From the NCBI RefSeq assembly GCF_000429085.1, contig NZ_AUBE01000024.1:38904-102903 (forward strand): a stretch of DNA of 64,000 nt, written 5' to 3'. Within the stretch, counting starts at the first letter, position 1; every line of letters starts with the position of its first letter. Source of the stretch: Streptomyces flavidovirens DSM 40150. GTDB lineage: Bacteria; Actinomycetota; Actinomycetes; Streptomycetales; Streptomycetaceae. Of this stretch, positions 51,661 to 61,200 are shown piece by piece. A program made the position numbers and the translations under genes. The notes beneath the pieces were generated by a model that was given only the letters and a program-made list of their open reading frames with translations, did no database searches and was not told the DNA's origin.

Positions 51661-52245
51661 TCATCGTGCGTCTTCGCACGTAGAGGCGGCGCGACCGTAC
51701 CAAAGCGTCCCCTCGCCGTAGCGACGGGCCCGCAGTGGCTCAAATCCCTTGGGCCAGTTGAATTCTCCACCTCTTGTGCTGCGCTCCACGGTGGCCACGG
51801 CATCGTCCGCAAGCCAGCCCTGGGTGCGGAGTGTGAGGAGGATCTCCCGAAGATCGTCGTCGGTGACGGCGTACGGCGGGTCGAGGAACACCACGTCGTA
51901 CGGCGTCTCGGGCGCCGGACCTGTGATGATCTGCTCCGCTTTGCCCGCCCGGACTTCGGCGCCGGGCAGGCCCAGGGTGCGGACGTTGTCCCGGACGGTG
52001 CGGGCGGCCCGGCTGTCGGCCTCGACCAGCAGGGCGTGCACGGCGCCGCGCGACAACGCTTCCAGGCCCACGGCGCCCGAGCCCGCGTACAGGTCGGCGA
52101 CCCTGATGCCCTCGAGCGTGCCGAGCAGCGACTCCCAGGTGGAGAACATGCCCTCACGCGCGCGGTCGGATGTGGGGCGGGTGCCATTGCCCGGCGGGAC
52201 GGCCAGGCGGCGTCCGCCGGCCGTGCCGGCGATCACGCGGGTCAT
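51661..52245 (-). CDS. rsmD: 16S rRNA (guanine966-N2)-methyltransferase RsmD
   Basis: This 194-residue methyltransferase has VIAGTAGGRRLAVP, PTSDRAREGMFSTWESL, motif I ADLYAGSGAVGLEALSRG and the catalytic VVFLDPPYAV. Acts on the 30S head. Coupled with coaD, downstream of recG. Confidence 0.96.
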   Translation of the reverse strand: MTRVIAGTAGGRRLAVPPGNGTRPTSDRAREGMFSTWESLLGTLEGIRVADLYAGSGAVGLEALSRGAVHALLVEADSRAARTVRDNVRTLGLPGAEVRAGKAEQIITGPAPETPYDVVFLDPPYAVTDDDLREILLTLRTQGWLADDAVATVERSTRGGEFNWPKGFEPLRARRYGEGTLWYGRAASTCEDAR

Positions 52246-52309
52246 GGGTGTCGGTTCCTAGGGTCGGGTGCCGCCGTGGGGGCGTACGTGGATGCTGTTG
52301 CACCCATTG

Positions 52310-55300
52310 TCAGCCCTTGTCGAGGTACTGCTCCCTCTCCTTGTCGAGCAGGGCGTCGAGAGCGGTGCGCAGCTCCGGCAGCCGTCGCAGCTCGGGGTCG
52401 TCGTTGACGACGGCTACGGCCTCCTCGCGGGCCGCCACGATGACCTCCTCGTCGTCGATGACGGCGAGCATCCGCAGGGACGACCGGACACCGGACTGGG
52501 CCTGGCCGAGTACGTCGCCCTCGCGGCGCTGTTCGAGGTCGATACGGGAGAGCTCGAAGCCGTCGAGGGTCGCGGCGACGGCGGACAGCCGGGCGCGGGC
52601 CGGGCTCGCCTCGTGCATCTCGCTGACCAGCAGGCACAGCCCCGGGGCCGAGCCACGGCCCACCCGGCCGCGTAGCTGGTGCAGCTGCGATACGCCGAAC
52701 CGGTCGGCGTCCATGATCACCATCGCGGTGGCGTTGGGAACGTTCACGCCGACCTCGATGACCGTGGTGGCGACCAGGACGTCCACCTCCCCGGCGGAGA
52801 AGCGGCGCATCACGTCGTCCTTGTCGTCGGGCTGCATCCGCCCGTGCAGGACCTCGACGCGCAGGCCCTTCAGCGGACCCGCGGCGATCTGCTCGGCGAT
52901 CTCCAGGACGGCGAGCGGCGGCCGCTTCTCGGGGTCCTCGTCCGCGGCGGCGGCCTTCTTCCTGCCCCCCTTGGGCCCCTTGGGGTCGTCCTCGTCGTCG
53001 CCGATGCGCGGGCACACGACGTACGCCTGATGCCCGTTCTCCACTTCTTCGCGCACGCGCTCCCACGCGCGGGCGAGGAAGTGCGGCTTGTCCTTGGCCG
53101 GGACGACGTGGGTGGCGATGGGCGAGCGGCCGGCCGGGAGCTGGTCGAGGACCGAGGTCTCCAGGTCGCCGAAGACGGTCATCGCGACCGTGCGCGGGAT
53201 GGGGGTCGCCGTCATCACCAGCAGGTGCGGGGGCTGCTTGCCCTTCGAGCGCAGGGCGTCGCGCTGTTCGACGCCGAAGCGGTGCTGTTCGTCGACGACG
53301 ACGAGACCCAGATCGTGGAACTGCACCTTGTCCTCGATCAGCGCGTGCGTACCGATGACGATGCCCGCCTCGCCGGTGACCAGGTCGAGCAGGGCCTGAC
53401 GGCGGGCGGGCATGCCCATGGAACCGGTGAGCAGCACGACCTTGGTGCCCTGCTCGGCGCCGCCGAGCATGCCGCCCTCGGCCAGCTCGCCCATCATCTC
53501 GGTGATCGACCGGTGGTGCTGCTGGGCGAGCACCTCGGTGGGCGCGAGCATCGCGGCCTGGCCGCCCGCGTCGACGACGGTGAGCATGGCGCGCAGGGCG
53601 ACCATGGTGTTGTGGGTCACCGTGAAGTTGTCTGTGACATAGCTGTGGCTTGGGTGCCTGACGCTGATGCACTGAACCGGCTTCTTGCCGACGTACTCGA
53701 CAGCGCGGATTCCTCTGCGGAAGGTGTTGTATTTGGGTCGAGATCGCATGCGGCTGAGCTTCCGGGACAACCTGCACGGTGCGTACTCCTCCGGGAGGGC
53801 AACGGAGACATTGAAAGCCTCCTTCTTGGGCAGCACTCGCGCCCGGCCTCCCAACGAGCGCACCAGCCACGCCACGTCATCAGCCAGTGTTCGGGATGCG
53901 GAACGGAACGAGATGCTCATTCCGCCAGCCTGAATCGTGCCGTCCGTGTCCATGAGTCCTTGCAGGAGCGCCAGCCGCTCCTTCACGGATGTGTTCAGGT
54001 ACGCCTTGGGGACGAACTTGTCATGGGATGCGGCGCCCCACAGGCCCAACTCCCGAACGGCCTGAATTACCGGATTCCTACGTGTTCCGCCTCTCGGCGC
54101 GGTCATTCTGACAGTGAAGTCGCAGGTGGAACCCGGCACTGGCACCAAAGTGCAATCAGGCTCCACGATGGCCTCAACAGCAGCCCGGATCTCGTCATCG
54201 GCCGTAGAAAGTCGCAAGTTGTGGCGGAACGAGCCATCTCCTAGAAGCACGCCGAGCAAGTAGGGATCGAGCGGAAGTCGCTCACCGCAGTCGAGGTCCG
54301 CTGCAACCGCGCACGGCACATACCACTTCGAGGAACCGTTGGCCTTGAAGGTGTCCGCTCTGATTTCTCGGGTCGTCATGACCTTGGGTTTCTCGCCGCG
54401 ATGCCAAGCACAGCTCGTACCGACGATCCACAGGTGCTCGTCATCGCACTCGACGGAGCTGCCGTCCGACAGCAAGAGGCGCCAGACGTCGCGTTCTCCT
54501 TGCGGAAACACCCCGTCCACGAAGGAGACCTCTCCTGTCGGGACAACAATCTCGTCACCTACAGCAATATCCCCCATTCGTTTGAAGCCGCTGGGTGTCA
54601 GCACCAGCGAGTCGAGCGGCTGCGCCTTACCCGATCCGACCTCGCCCTGGAGGAGGCGGTGCATAGGGTGCTCGGTCGCCAGGTCGTCGAAGATCTCCTT
54701 GGAGACGTTCTGCTGGCCGTCGGTGAGGGTGAACGGCAGCTTGGCGTCGAAGGCGTCGAGCAGGCCGCCGGGGGCGGGGCGGCGGGCGACGGCCGGGAGC
54801 TGGGTGTCCGCGAACCGGCGCCGGGCGAGCGCGACTTGGAGTACGAACGCCTCGTCCCACTTCAGCCGGTCCCGTGCCTGGGCGATGTCCGCCTTCGTAC
54901 GCGGCCGGTGGACCTTGCGGAACGCGTCGGGCAGGTCGGTGAGCCCGCGGCCCTCGCGCAGGGCGGGCGGCAGGGGGTCGGCGATCTCCTGCCAGCCGGT
55001 GGCCTCCATGGAGGCCAGAACCAGGTCGATCGTCTTGGCGATCTTCCAGCTCTCCATCTGGGCGCAGGCGGGGTAGAGCGGGATCAGCTGGTTCGCCCAG
55101 GCCTCTACGGCGTCGGCGCCGCTGTCCTTGCCGAGCATTTCGTACGCCGGGTGGGACAGCTGGCGGGTGTTGCGGAACATGCCGACCTTGCCGGAGAACA
55201 TGCCGCGGCGGCCCGGCAGCAGTTCCTTCTGGTGGTGGTAGATCGACTTGCCGAAGAAGACGAGCTGGAGCCGTCCGCTGCCGTCGGTGAGAGTCACCTC

Positions 55301-55549
55301 CAGGCGCTGGCCCTTGCCGTTGGCGAACCGCAGGACGCGCGCGTCGGCGACCTGCGCCACGACGGTGGCGTGTTCGTCGAGCGGGAGGTCGGCGAGCTGG
55401 GTCAGCTCGCCGCGTTCGGCGTACCGCCGGGGGTAGTGGTGCAGCAGGTCACCGACCGTGTGCAGGTCGAGGTGCTCGGCCATCACCTTCGCGGTGGTGC
55501 CGCCGAGCGTCTTCTTGAGTGGTTCGTCGAGCGCGGGCACGGAATCCAT
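52310..55549 (-). CDS. recG: ATP-dependent DNA helicase RecG, interrupted by an intein
   Basis: The open frame encodes 1079 residues; removal of the intein (residues 309-647) leaves a 740-residue RecG, the normal length. RecG reverses stalled forks and resolves branched DNA. The N-terminal wedge OB-fold (ELTQLADLPLDEHATVVAQV), helicase motif I GEVGSGK/T, motif II VVDEQHRFGVEQR, MTATPIPRT and motif VI QLRGRVGRGS are intact in the exteins. The intein splits motif I between Lys and Thr, so unspliced protein cannot bind ATP. ATG at 55549 (MDSVPALDEPL) matches the family start. Confidence 0.96.
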   Translation of the reverse strand: MDSVPALDEPLKKTLGGTTAKVMAEHLDLHTVGDLLHHYPRRYAERGELTQLADLPLDEHATVVAQVADARVLRFANGKGQRLEVTLTDGSGRLQLVFFGKSIYHHQKELLPGRRGMFSGKVGMFRNTRQLSHPAYEMLGKDSGADAVEAWANQLIPLYPACAQMESWKIAKTIDLVLASMEATGWQEIADPLPPALREGRGLTDLPDAFRKVHRPRTKADIAQARDRLKWDEAFVLQVALARRRFADTQLPAVARRPAPGGLLDAFDAKLPFTLTDGQQNVSKEIFDDLATEHPMHRLLQGEVGSGKAQPLDSLVLTPSGFKRMGDIAVGDEIVVPTGEVSFVDGVFPQGERDVWRLLLSDGSSVECDDEHLWIVGTSCAWHRGEKPKVMTTREIRADTFKANGSSKWYVPCAVAADLDCGERLPLDPYLLGVLLGDGSFRHNLRLSTADDEIRAAVEAIVEPDCTLVPVPGSTCDFTVRMTAPRGGTRRNPVIQAVRELGLWGAASHDKFVPKAYLNTSVKERLALLQGLMDTDGTIQAGGMSISFRSASRTLADDVAWLVRSLGGRARVLPKKEAFNVSVALPEEYAPCRLSRKLSRMRSRPKYNTFRRGIRAVEYVGKKPVQCISVRHPSHSYVTDNFTVTHNTMVALRAMLTVVDAGGQAAMLAPTEVLAQQHHRSITEMMGELAEGGMLGGAEQGTKVVLLTGSMGMPARRQALLDLVTGEAGIVIGTHALIEDKVQFHDLGLVVVDEQHRFGVEQRDALRSKGKQPPHLLVMTATPIPRTVAMTVFGDLETSVLDQLPAGRSPIATHVVPAKDKPHFLARAWERVREEVENGHQAYVVCPRIGDDEDDPKGPKGGRKKAAAADEDPEKRPPLAVLEIAEQIAAGPLKGLRVEVLHGRMQPDDKDDVMRRFSAGEVDVLVATTVIEVGVNVPNATAMVIMDADRFGVSQLHQLRGRVGRGSAPGLCLLVSEMHEASPARARLSAVAATLDGFELSRIDLEQRREGDVLGQAQSGVRSSLRMLAVIDDEEVIVAAREEAVAVVNDDPELRRLPELRTALDALLDKEREQYLDKG
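53609..54625 (-). mobile_element. RecG intein with LAGLIDADG homing endonuclease (class 3-like)
   Basis: A 339-residue in-frame insertion lies within GSGK|T. It begins AQPLDSLVLTPSGFKRMGD and ends TDNFTVTHN, with Thr as +1 residue. Blocks A (residues 1-13), B (ECDDEHLWIVG, His64, Trp66), F (VQCISVRH, Cys319) and G (VTHN, Thr337, His338, Asn339) are present. Residue 1 is Ala, so it is not class 1. Trp66-Cys319-Thr337 match the W-C-T motif of class 3. LAGLIDADG motifs are YLLGVLLGDGSF (~122-133) and LLQGLMDTDGT (~220-230), acidic residues intact. Base composition looks less GC-rich than the exteins. Confidence 0.93.
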
Positions 55550-55689
55550 TGCACACCACACCACTGACAGTGGGCGACGTCCCCCGGCGGCCGGAGGTGT
55601 TTCTTCCCCACCCCGCCCCTTCCCGCTGCGACACTTCGCGGCTCCGCCGCGTGGGCCAAGCCCCGGCCCCCGCCGCCCTACGGGCGTGT

Positions 55690-55977
55690 CCTCAAACGCC
55701 GGACGGGCTGGGTTTTCCGGGTCGGCTGGATCTACCGGTGCGGGCTGGGCCTGCCGGTGCGGGCTGACCCTGCCGCTCAGCGGGCTCCGCCCCGCTCGCG
55801 GCACTATCCAGCCCCTCCGGCGTTTGAGGAGCGGGGTCCGGGGCGGAGCCCCGGCAACACCCGGCACACCCAGCCCCTCCGGCGTTCGAAGACCGGGGCC
55901 CTGGGCGGAGCCCAAGCACCACCCCCGGCGCACCCAGCCCGTCCGGCGTTTGAGGACCGGGGTCTGGGGCGGAGCCA
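55690..55977. repeat. Array of GC-rich extragenic repeats between fakA-like gene and recG
   Basis: Three direct copies of a ~43-base element, built on CCC.TCCGGCGTTTGAGGA and GG.CCGGGGCGGAGCC, lie at about 55809, 55871 and 55935, i.e. about 62-64 bases apart. An inverted copy of the CCTCAAACGCCGGACGGGCTG part lies at 55690-55712. It accounts for most of a 463-base gap (55550-56012) that contains no gene. Related copies occur at 35302-35345 and 61299-61340. Confidence 0.85.
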
Positions 55978-56012
55978 CAGTTCGGGGAGGGGCGGGGTGG
56001 GGAAGAGAAGCG

Positions 56013-57662
56013 CTACTCGACGCCGATCAGCAGCGGGGAAGACTGGCCGCCGCCGTCGTACGTCACCGTGTCCACCGCCAGGTGCGACTCCCGGACATGC
56101 GCCTCCAGGTACTCCGCCAGCCCCTCCGGCGCCTCCTCCCCCAGCACCAGCGTCACCATCTCGCCGCCCGCCGCCAGCATCCGGTCCAGGACCGTGCGGG
56201 CCGCCGCCGTCAGGTCGGATCCGATCACGACCACGTCGCCGTCGATCAGGCCGAGCACGTCACCGGCCTGGCAGATGCCGGCCATCGTCCACGACTGCCG
56301 CTCCGCGACGGTCAGTTCGCCGTAGCGGGTGGCGCCCGCCGCCGACGTCATCGCCACGACGTCCTCGTCGAAGCGCCGGTCCGGTTCGTGCACGGCGAGG
56401 GCCGCGATGCCCTGGACCGCCGCGCGGGTGGGGATGAGGGCGACCCGTACCCCTTCCGCGCGTACCTGCTCCGCCGCCGCGGCCGCCGTGTGCCGCAGGT
56501 CGGCGTCGTTCGGCAGCAGGACGACCTCGCGGGCGTGGGCGCGCCGGATCGCCTCCGCCAGCTCCCCGCTCGCGGGCGGCTCCCCGGGGCGCGCGAGCAC
56601 AGTCGTGGCCCCGGCTTCGGCGCAGAGCCCCGCGAGCCCTTCGCCGGGTACGACGGCGACGACCGCCCGCTGGGCCCGTTCGCGGGGCGGCGCGACCCGG
56701 TCGGCGGCGAAGTGCGTGATGCGGATCCGGTACGGCCGGCCGGCATCGACGCCCGCCTCCACCGCGGCGCCCGCGTCGTCGACGTGCACGTGGACGTTCC
56801 ACAGGCCGTCGCCGCCGACGACGACGAGCGAGTCCCCGAGCCCGTCGAGCCGGGTGCGCAGCCGGGCCACCGCCGCGTCGTCCGCCTCCAGCAGGTAGAT
56901 CACCTCGAAGGCCGGGCCCCCCTCCTGCGCCGCGTCCGCCCACTCCGCGTCCGCCGGGCAGTCGTCCGTCACGGGCAGCGGCGCCGGCGCCTGCCTCTTG
57001 CGTACGGCGACGGCCTCGCCCGAGACCGCTTCGACCAGCGCGCCGAGCACCGCCACCAGACCCCGCCCTCCCGCGTCGACGACGCCCGCGCGGCCGAGCA
57101 CCGCCAGCTGGTGGGGGGTCTCGTCGAGTGCGGTGCGCGCCCCCTCGTACGCCGCGCGAACCACCTCGGTGGCGTCGCCCGCTGTCCGCTCTGCGGCGGC
57201 CGCCGCCGCCGTGGCGACGGTGAGGACGGTGCCCTCGACGGGGTGCGCGACCGCCTGGTAGGCCGATTCAGCGGCCCGGCGCAGCGCCCGGCGCAGCCCC
57301 TCGGCGTCTGCCTCCTGCTCGCAGAGCACCTGCGCCATGCCGCGCAGCAGCTGCGCCAGGATGGTTCCCGAGTTGCCCCGGGCGCCGATGAGCGCGCCGT
57401 GCGCCATGGCCCGTACCGCGTCCGCGAGAGCGGGAACCGATGCCCGCACACCATCCGCGCCGGTGACGGTCTCGTGCGCGGTGAACACCGCCTCGACGGC
57501 CTGCACGGCGGATTCCACGGTCAGATAGAGGTTGGTGCCGGTGTCCCCGTCCGCGACCGGATAGACGTTGATCGCGTCGATTTCCTCGCGCGCTCTGCCC
57601 AGCGCCTCCAGGGCCAGTGAGCACCAGGCCCGTACCGCGACGGCGTCGAGGGTCTGCGGCAC
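56013..57662 (-). CDS. FakA-like (DhaL/DAK2 + DegV-like) kinase protein
   Basis: This 549-residue protein has an N-terminal DhaL-type kinase domain (INVYPVADGDTGTNLYLT, with three Mg-binding Asp; HGALIGARGNSGTIL) and a central/C-terminal region as in FakA/YloV, which phosphorylates fatty acids bound to FakB. Here CALIPTR-type VALIPTRAAVQGIAAL and GEMVTLVLGEEA are visible. GTG at 57662 has AAGGAGGA seven bases upstream. Divergent from rpmB; gene order with recG is conserved in actinobacteria. Confidence 0.88.
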   Translation of the reverse strand: MPQTLDAVAVRAWCSLALEALGRAREEIDAINVYPVADGDTGTNLYLTVESAVQAVEAVFTAHETVTGADGVRASVPALADAVRAMAHGALIGARGNSGTILAQLLRGMAQVLCEQEADAEGLRRALRRAAESAYQAVAHPVEGTVLTVATAAAAAAERTAGDATEVVRAAYEGARTALDETPHQLAVLGRAGVVDAGGRGLVAVLGALVEAVSGEAVAVRKRQAPAPLPVTDDCPADAEWADAAQEGGPAFEVIYLLEADDAAVARLRTRLDGLGDSLVVVGGDGLWNVHVHVDDAGAAVEAGVDAGRPYRIRITHFAADRVAPPRERAQRAVVAVVPGEGLAGLCAEAGATTVLARPGEPPASGELAEAIRRAHAREVVLLPNDADLRHTAAAAAEQVRAEGVRVALIPTRAAVQGIAALAVHEPDRRFDEDVVAMTSAAGATRYGELTVAERQSWTMAGICQAGDVLGLIDGDVVVIGSDLTAAARTVLDRMLAAGGEMVTLVLGEEAPEGLAEYLEAHVRESHLAVDTVTYDGGGQSSPLLIGVE

Positions 57663-57787
57663 CTGGCGTCCTCCTTGAGAGCGGGTTGAACCGCAGGGTA
57701 GTCGCGCGATGCGCCACGTCCGAGGCGGGGGCGGACGCGAGGGGACGGGGCGAGGAGCCTCCGGAGCCATGGTAGTTTCGTTCTACG

Positions 57788-57883
57788 GGAGCAGCCGATG
57801 TATGCTGCTCCGGTTGCCCGATGAAAATCGGGACATTCCCCCGGCTACGCCACTCGATTCTTCGATCCCGGCATGCCGGGATC
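57788..57883 (+). promoter_or_regulatory. Structured leader upstream of rpmB (three hairpins)
   Basis: In the 256-base gap between divergent fakA-like and rpmB genes, three stem-loops follow each other on the plus strand: GGAGCAGC/GCTGCTCC (57788-57811), CCCGAT-GAAA-ATCGGG (57817-57832) and a 20-base palindrome GATCCCGGCATGCCGGGATC (57864-57883). The rpmB promoter probably overlaps the first (TATGCT at 57801 could be a -10). The later two would then be mRNA leader elements or operators. Confidence 0.55.
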
Positions 57884-57918
57884 CACTGTAAGTGCACCTG
57901 AAGTCTTTGGAGTGACCC

Positions 57919-58104
57919 GTGGCTGCCAACTGCGACGTCTGCGGCAAGGGGCCGGGCTTCGGCAACAACATTTCGCACTCGCACCGCCGTACGTCTCGTC
58001 GCTGGAATCCCAACATCCAGCGCGTGCGTGCAGTGGTCGGTCGGACGCCGAAGCGGCTCAACGTCTGCACCTCGTGCATCAAGGCCGGCAAGGTCTCGCG
58101 CTGA
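57919..58104 (+). CDS. rpmB: 50S ribosomal protein L28
   Basis: This 61-residue L28 is the zinc-binding (C+) form: CDVCGKGPGFGNN and CTSCIKAGKVSR contain the four cysteines. GTG at 57919 with GGAG upstream. A strong intrinsic terminator follows. Streptomyces has other, zinc-free L28 paralogues elsewhere. Confidence 0.97.
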   Translation: MAANCDVCGKGPGFGNNISHSHRRTSRRWNPNIQRVRAVVGRTPKRLNVCTSCIKAGKVSR

Positions 58105-58141
58105 CGTATGCCAAGCGCGGCCACCTAGCTGGTTGCTTAAG

Positions 58142-58176
58142 AACCGGTCCACCCTCGCGGTGGGCCGGTTCTTTTT
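58142..58176 (+). terminator. rpmB intrinsic terminator
   Basis: AACCGGTCCACC and GGTGGGCCGGTT form a twelve-pair stem (one G-T wobble) around a five-base loop, followed by CTTTTTATG. It ends 38 bases after rpmB and before the SARP regulator gene. Confidence 0.93.
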
Positions 58177-58234
58177 ATGTCCGGATTCATGTCCTGAGCC
58201 TGTCAGAACCTCTGTGACCTGCCAGAATCGGCGC

Positions 58235-61200
58235 GTGCGCTTCGCCATCCTGGGTCCTCTCGACGTCCGTTCCGCCGATGGTGACGCGTTGGATCCGGGC
58301 GGCCCCCGCCCCCGCGCACTCCTGGCGCTGCTGGCGCTGGACGCTGGCCTGCCCGTGGGCACGGACCGGCTGACCGACGGGCTGTACGGCGACGAGCCGC
58401 CGGCCGGGGCCGCCAACGCGCTCCAGTCCCAGGTGTCCCGGCTGCGCAGGCGTCTCGGCGTAACCATCGAGTCGCTGCCGGCCGGCTACCGGCTCGTCGC
58501 GGACCCGAACGACGTGGACGCGCACCGCTTCGAGCGGCTGTCCCGCGCGGGGCACCGGGCGCTGGCCGAGGGAGATCACGCACGGGCGGCCGAGCTGCTG
58601 CGGGAGGCGCTCGGGCTGTGGCGCGGGCCGGTGCTCGCGGATCTGGCCGGGCTGCCCTTCGCGGATGCGCAGGCGGCCCGGCTGGACGAGCTGCGGCTGG
58701 CCGCGATCCAGGACCGCGTCGAGGCCGATCTCGCGCTGGGCGGTGGGCCCGGGCTCGTGCCCGAGCTCCGGGGGCTGATCACCGTACACCCGCTGCGGGA
58801 GCGTCTGTACGGGCAGCTGATGCGCGCGCTGCATGCGGGCGGCCGCCCGGCCGAGGCGCTCACCGTGTACGAGCAGGCCCGGCGCACGCTCGCCGACGAG
58901 CTCGGCGCCGATCCCTCGGCGGAGCTGTCCGCGCTCCACCTGGAGCTGCTGCGGGGGCAGTCCGCCACGCGGACCACAGTTCCGAGCAAAGTGCCCTCGC
59001 AGCTGACCAGTTTCGTGGGGCGCGACGAGGAGCTGGAGCGGATCGGCCGGCTGCTCGGCGCGGGGCGGCTGGTGACGCTGACCGGGCCAGGCGGGGCGGG
59101 CAAGACCCGGCTGGCGGTGGAGGCGGCCGGGCGGTGGGCGGGGACGGTCTGTTACGTCGAACTGGCGGCGCTCTCCGATGAGACGCAGCTCCCGTACGCC
59201 GTACTGACCGCTCTCGGGGTGCGCGAAAGCGGCTTCCAGGAAACGTTCGCCGGTGATGCCATGGAGCGGCTGCTGGCCGCGCTCGAAGGACGCGAGCTGC
59301 TGCTTCTGCTGGACAACTGTGAGCACGTGGTCGAGGGCGCGGCGCGGCTCGCCGGTCTGCTCCTCGGTGCGTGCCCGGGTGTGCGCGTTCTGGCGACCAG
59401 CCGGGAGGCGCTGGGCATCACCGGTGAGGCCCTGTGCGCGCTGCCGCCCCTCGGACCGGCGTCCGCGGTCGCGCTGTTCACCGACCGGGCAGCGGCGGTG
59501 CGCCCGGGTTTCGGCCCGGAAAGCGACGGCCACGCGCGCGTGGAGGACATCTGCGCCGCCCTTGACGGGCTGCCGCTCGCCATCGAACTGGCTGCGGCCC
59601 GGCTGCGTACGCTCACGGTCGAAGAGATCGCGGCGCGCCTCGACGACCGCTTCAGGCTGCTGTCGCGCGGCGACCGCACCAAGGCGCCACGGCACCGGAC
59701 GCTGCGCGCGGTCGTGGAGTGGAGCTGGGACCTGCTCGGCCACGAGGAGCAGCTGCTGGCCCGGCGGCTGACGGTCTTCGCCGGAGGCGCGACGCTCGAC
59801 GCGGTCGCGCGGGTCTGTGGCGTCCCCGACGCCGAGGAGGTGCTGGCCTCGCTCGCCGAGAAGTCATTCGTGGAGGTGGCGGGCGGGCGGTACCGGATGC
59901 TGGAGACCATCCGGGTGTTCTGCGCGGAGCGTCTCGCGGGGGAACCCGCGCAGGAAAGCGTGCTTCGGGCGGCGCACGCGGCGTACTTCCTGGAGCTGGC
60001 CGAGACCGCCGAGCCGTTCCTGCGCGGCGGCGCGCAACTGGAGTGGCTGGTGCGGCTGGACGCCGACCACGCCAACCTGCTCGCGGCGCTGCGCCCGGGC
60101 CGCGGCGAGACGGCCACTGCGCTGCGGCTGCTGGCCGCGATCTCCTGGTACGTGCGCCTGCGCGGCCGGCAGGGGGAGCTGGTGGCGGTCGCCGCCGAAC
60201 TGCTGGCGGCGGTGGGGACCGAGCCGCCCGAGGGGCTCGTCGAGGAGTACGTCCTGTGCGTGTTCAACGCCGTCTCTGGGCGCGGTGATCCGGGAGACGA
60301 CGGGCTGACAGAGCGCGCCGACGCGCTGATGACCGGCCTGGCTCAGCCGCTGCGGCTCCCGTTCACGCTCGTGCTGTGGTCCCTGGTGAGCGGTCCGCTC
60401 AGCAGCGACATCGAGTGGGCGCGCGGGCGGCTGGGTGACGGTCTGTGGGCCGGGGCCGTGCTCGACATGGGGATCGGCTTCCAGGAGATGCTCGCCGGGC
60501 GGCCCGGGGCGTCCGAAGCCGCCTTCGGTGCGGCGCTGGAGAGCTTCCGGGCGGCCGGAGACCGCTGGGGCATGGTCAACACCCTTGATCCGCTGGCGAT
60601 GTTCGCGCACTGGGGCGGCGACGCCGAGCGGGCGCTGGCGCTGCTCGACGAGGCGCTCGCGCTCGTACAAGAACTGAAAGCGCCCGAGGAGACGGCCGAT
60701 CTGCTGATGCGCCGGGCGGCGGTCCTGCTGCACACGGGGCAGCCGGCCGATGCGGTCGGCCTGTACCACCGCGCCGCGGAACTGGCCCGCAGCGCCGGCG
60801 CCCCGGACAAGGTCGCGGGCGCCCTGCGCGGGCTGGGCGACGTGGCCCGCCTGGCCGGTGACACCGCGGGGGCGCGAGAGCATTACGGGGCGGCGCTGGA
60901 GCTTGTGGCCGCGACGTGGTTCAGCGTGGGCGAGACCCTGCGGATCTTTGTCGGCCTGGGCCGGGCCGCCGGGGCCGAGGGCCGTGTCGACGAGGCCGCG
61001 GACTGGTTCGGACAGGCGCGGGAACTGGCGCTGGAGCAGCCGGGGTCGCGGCTCGACCTGGCGGAGGTGGCCGAGGCGATGGCGTCCCTGGCCGCCGCCG
61101 AAGACGCCGCCGGGCTGCTCGGCGCGGCGGAGGGGCTGCGCGGGGCGGCGCTCGCTCTGGACCCGGATGTGGCGCGTGTCCGTGACCGGGCCGGCGCGGG

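Noticed and set aside
55809..55977. Repeat array as a CRISPR array
   Set aside because: Units are ~43 bases, imperfect, with ~20-base gaps, and match a repeat family scattered singly and in both orientations elsewhere in the window. This is not CRISPR architecture.
55550..55978. Extension of the recG frame upstream, giving a 1222-residue protein
   Set aside because: The extra 143 residues are translated extragenic repeats (repeated TPEG and GCA-like strings). The normal RecG start is at 55549.
58187..59743. 518-codon minus-strand frame opposite the SARP gene
   Set aside because: Antisense shadow; the plus strand has clear winged-helix, BTAD and P-loop motifs.
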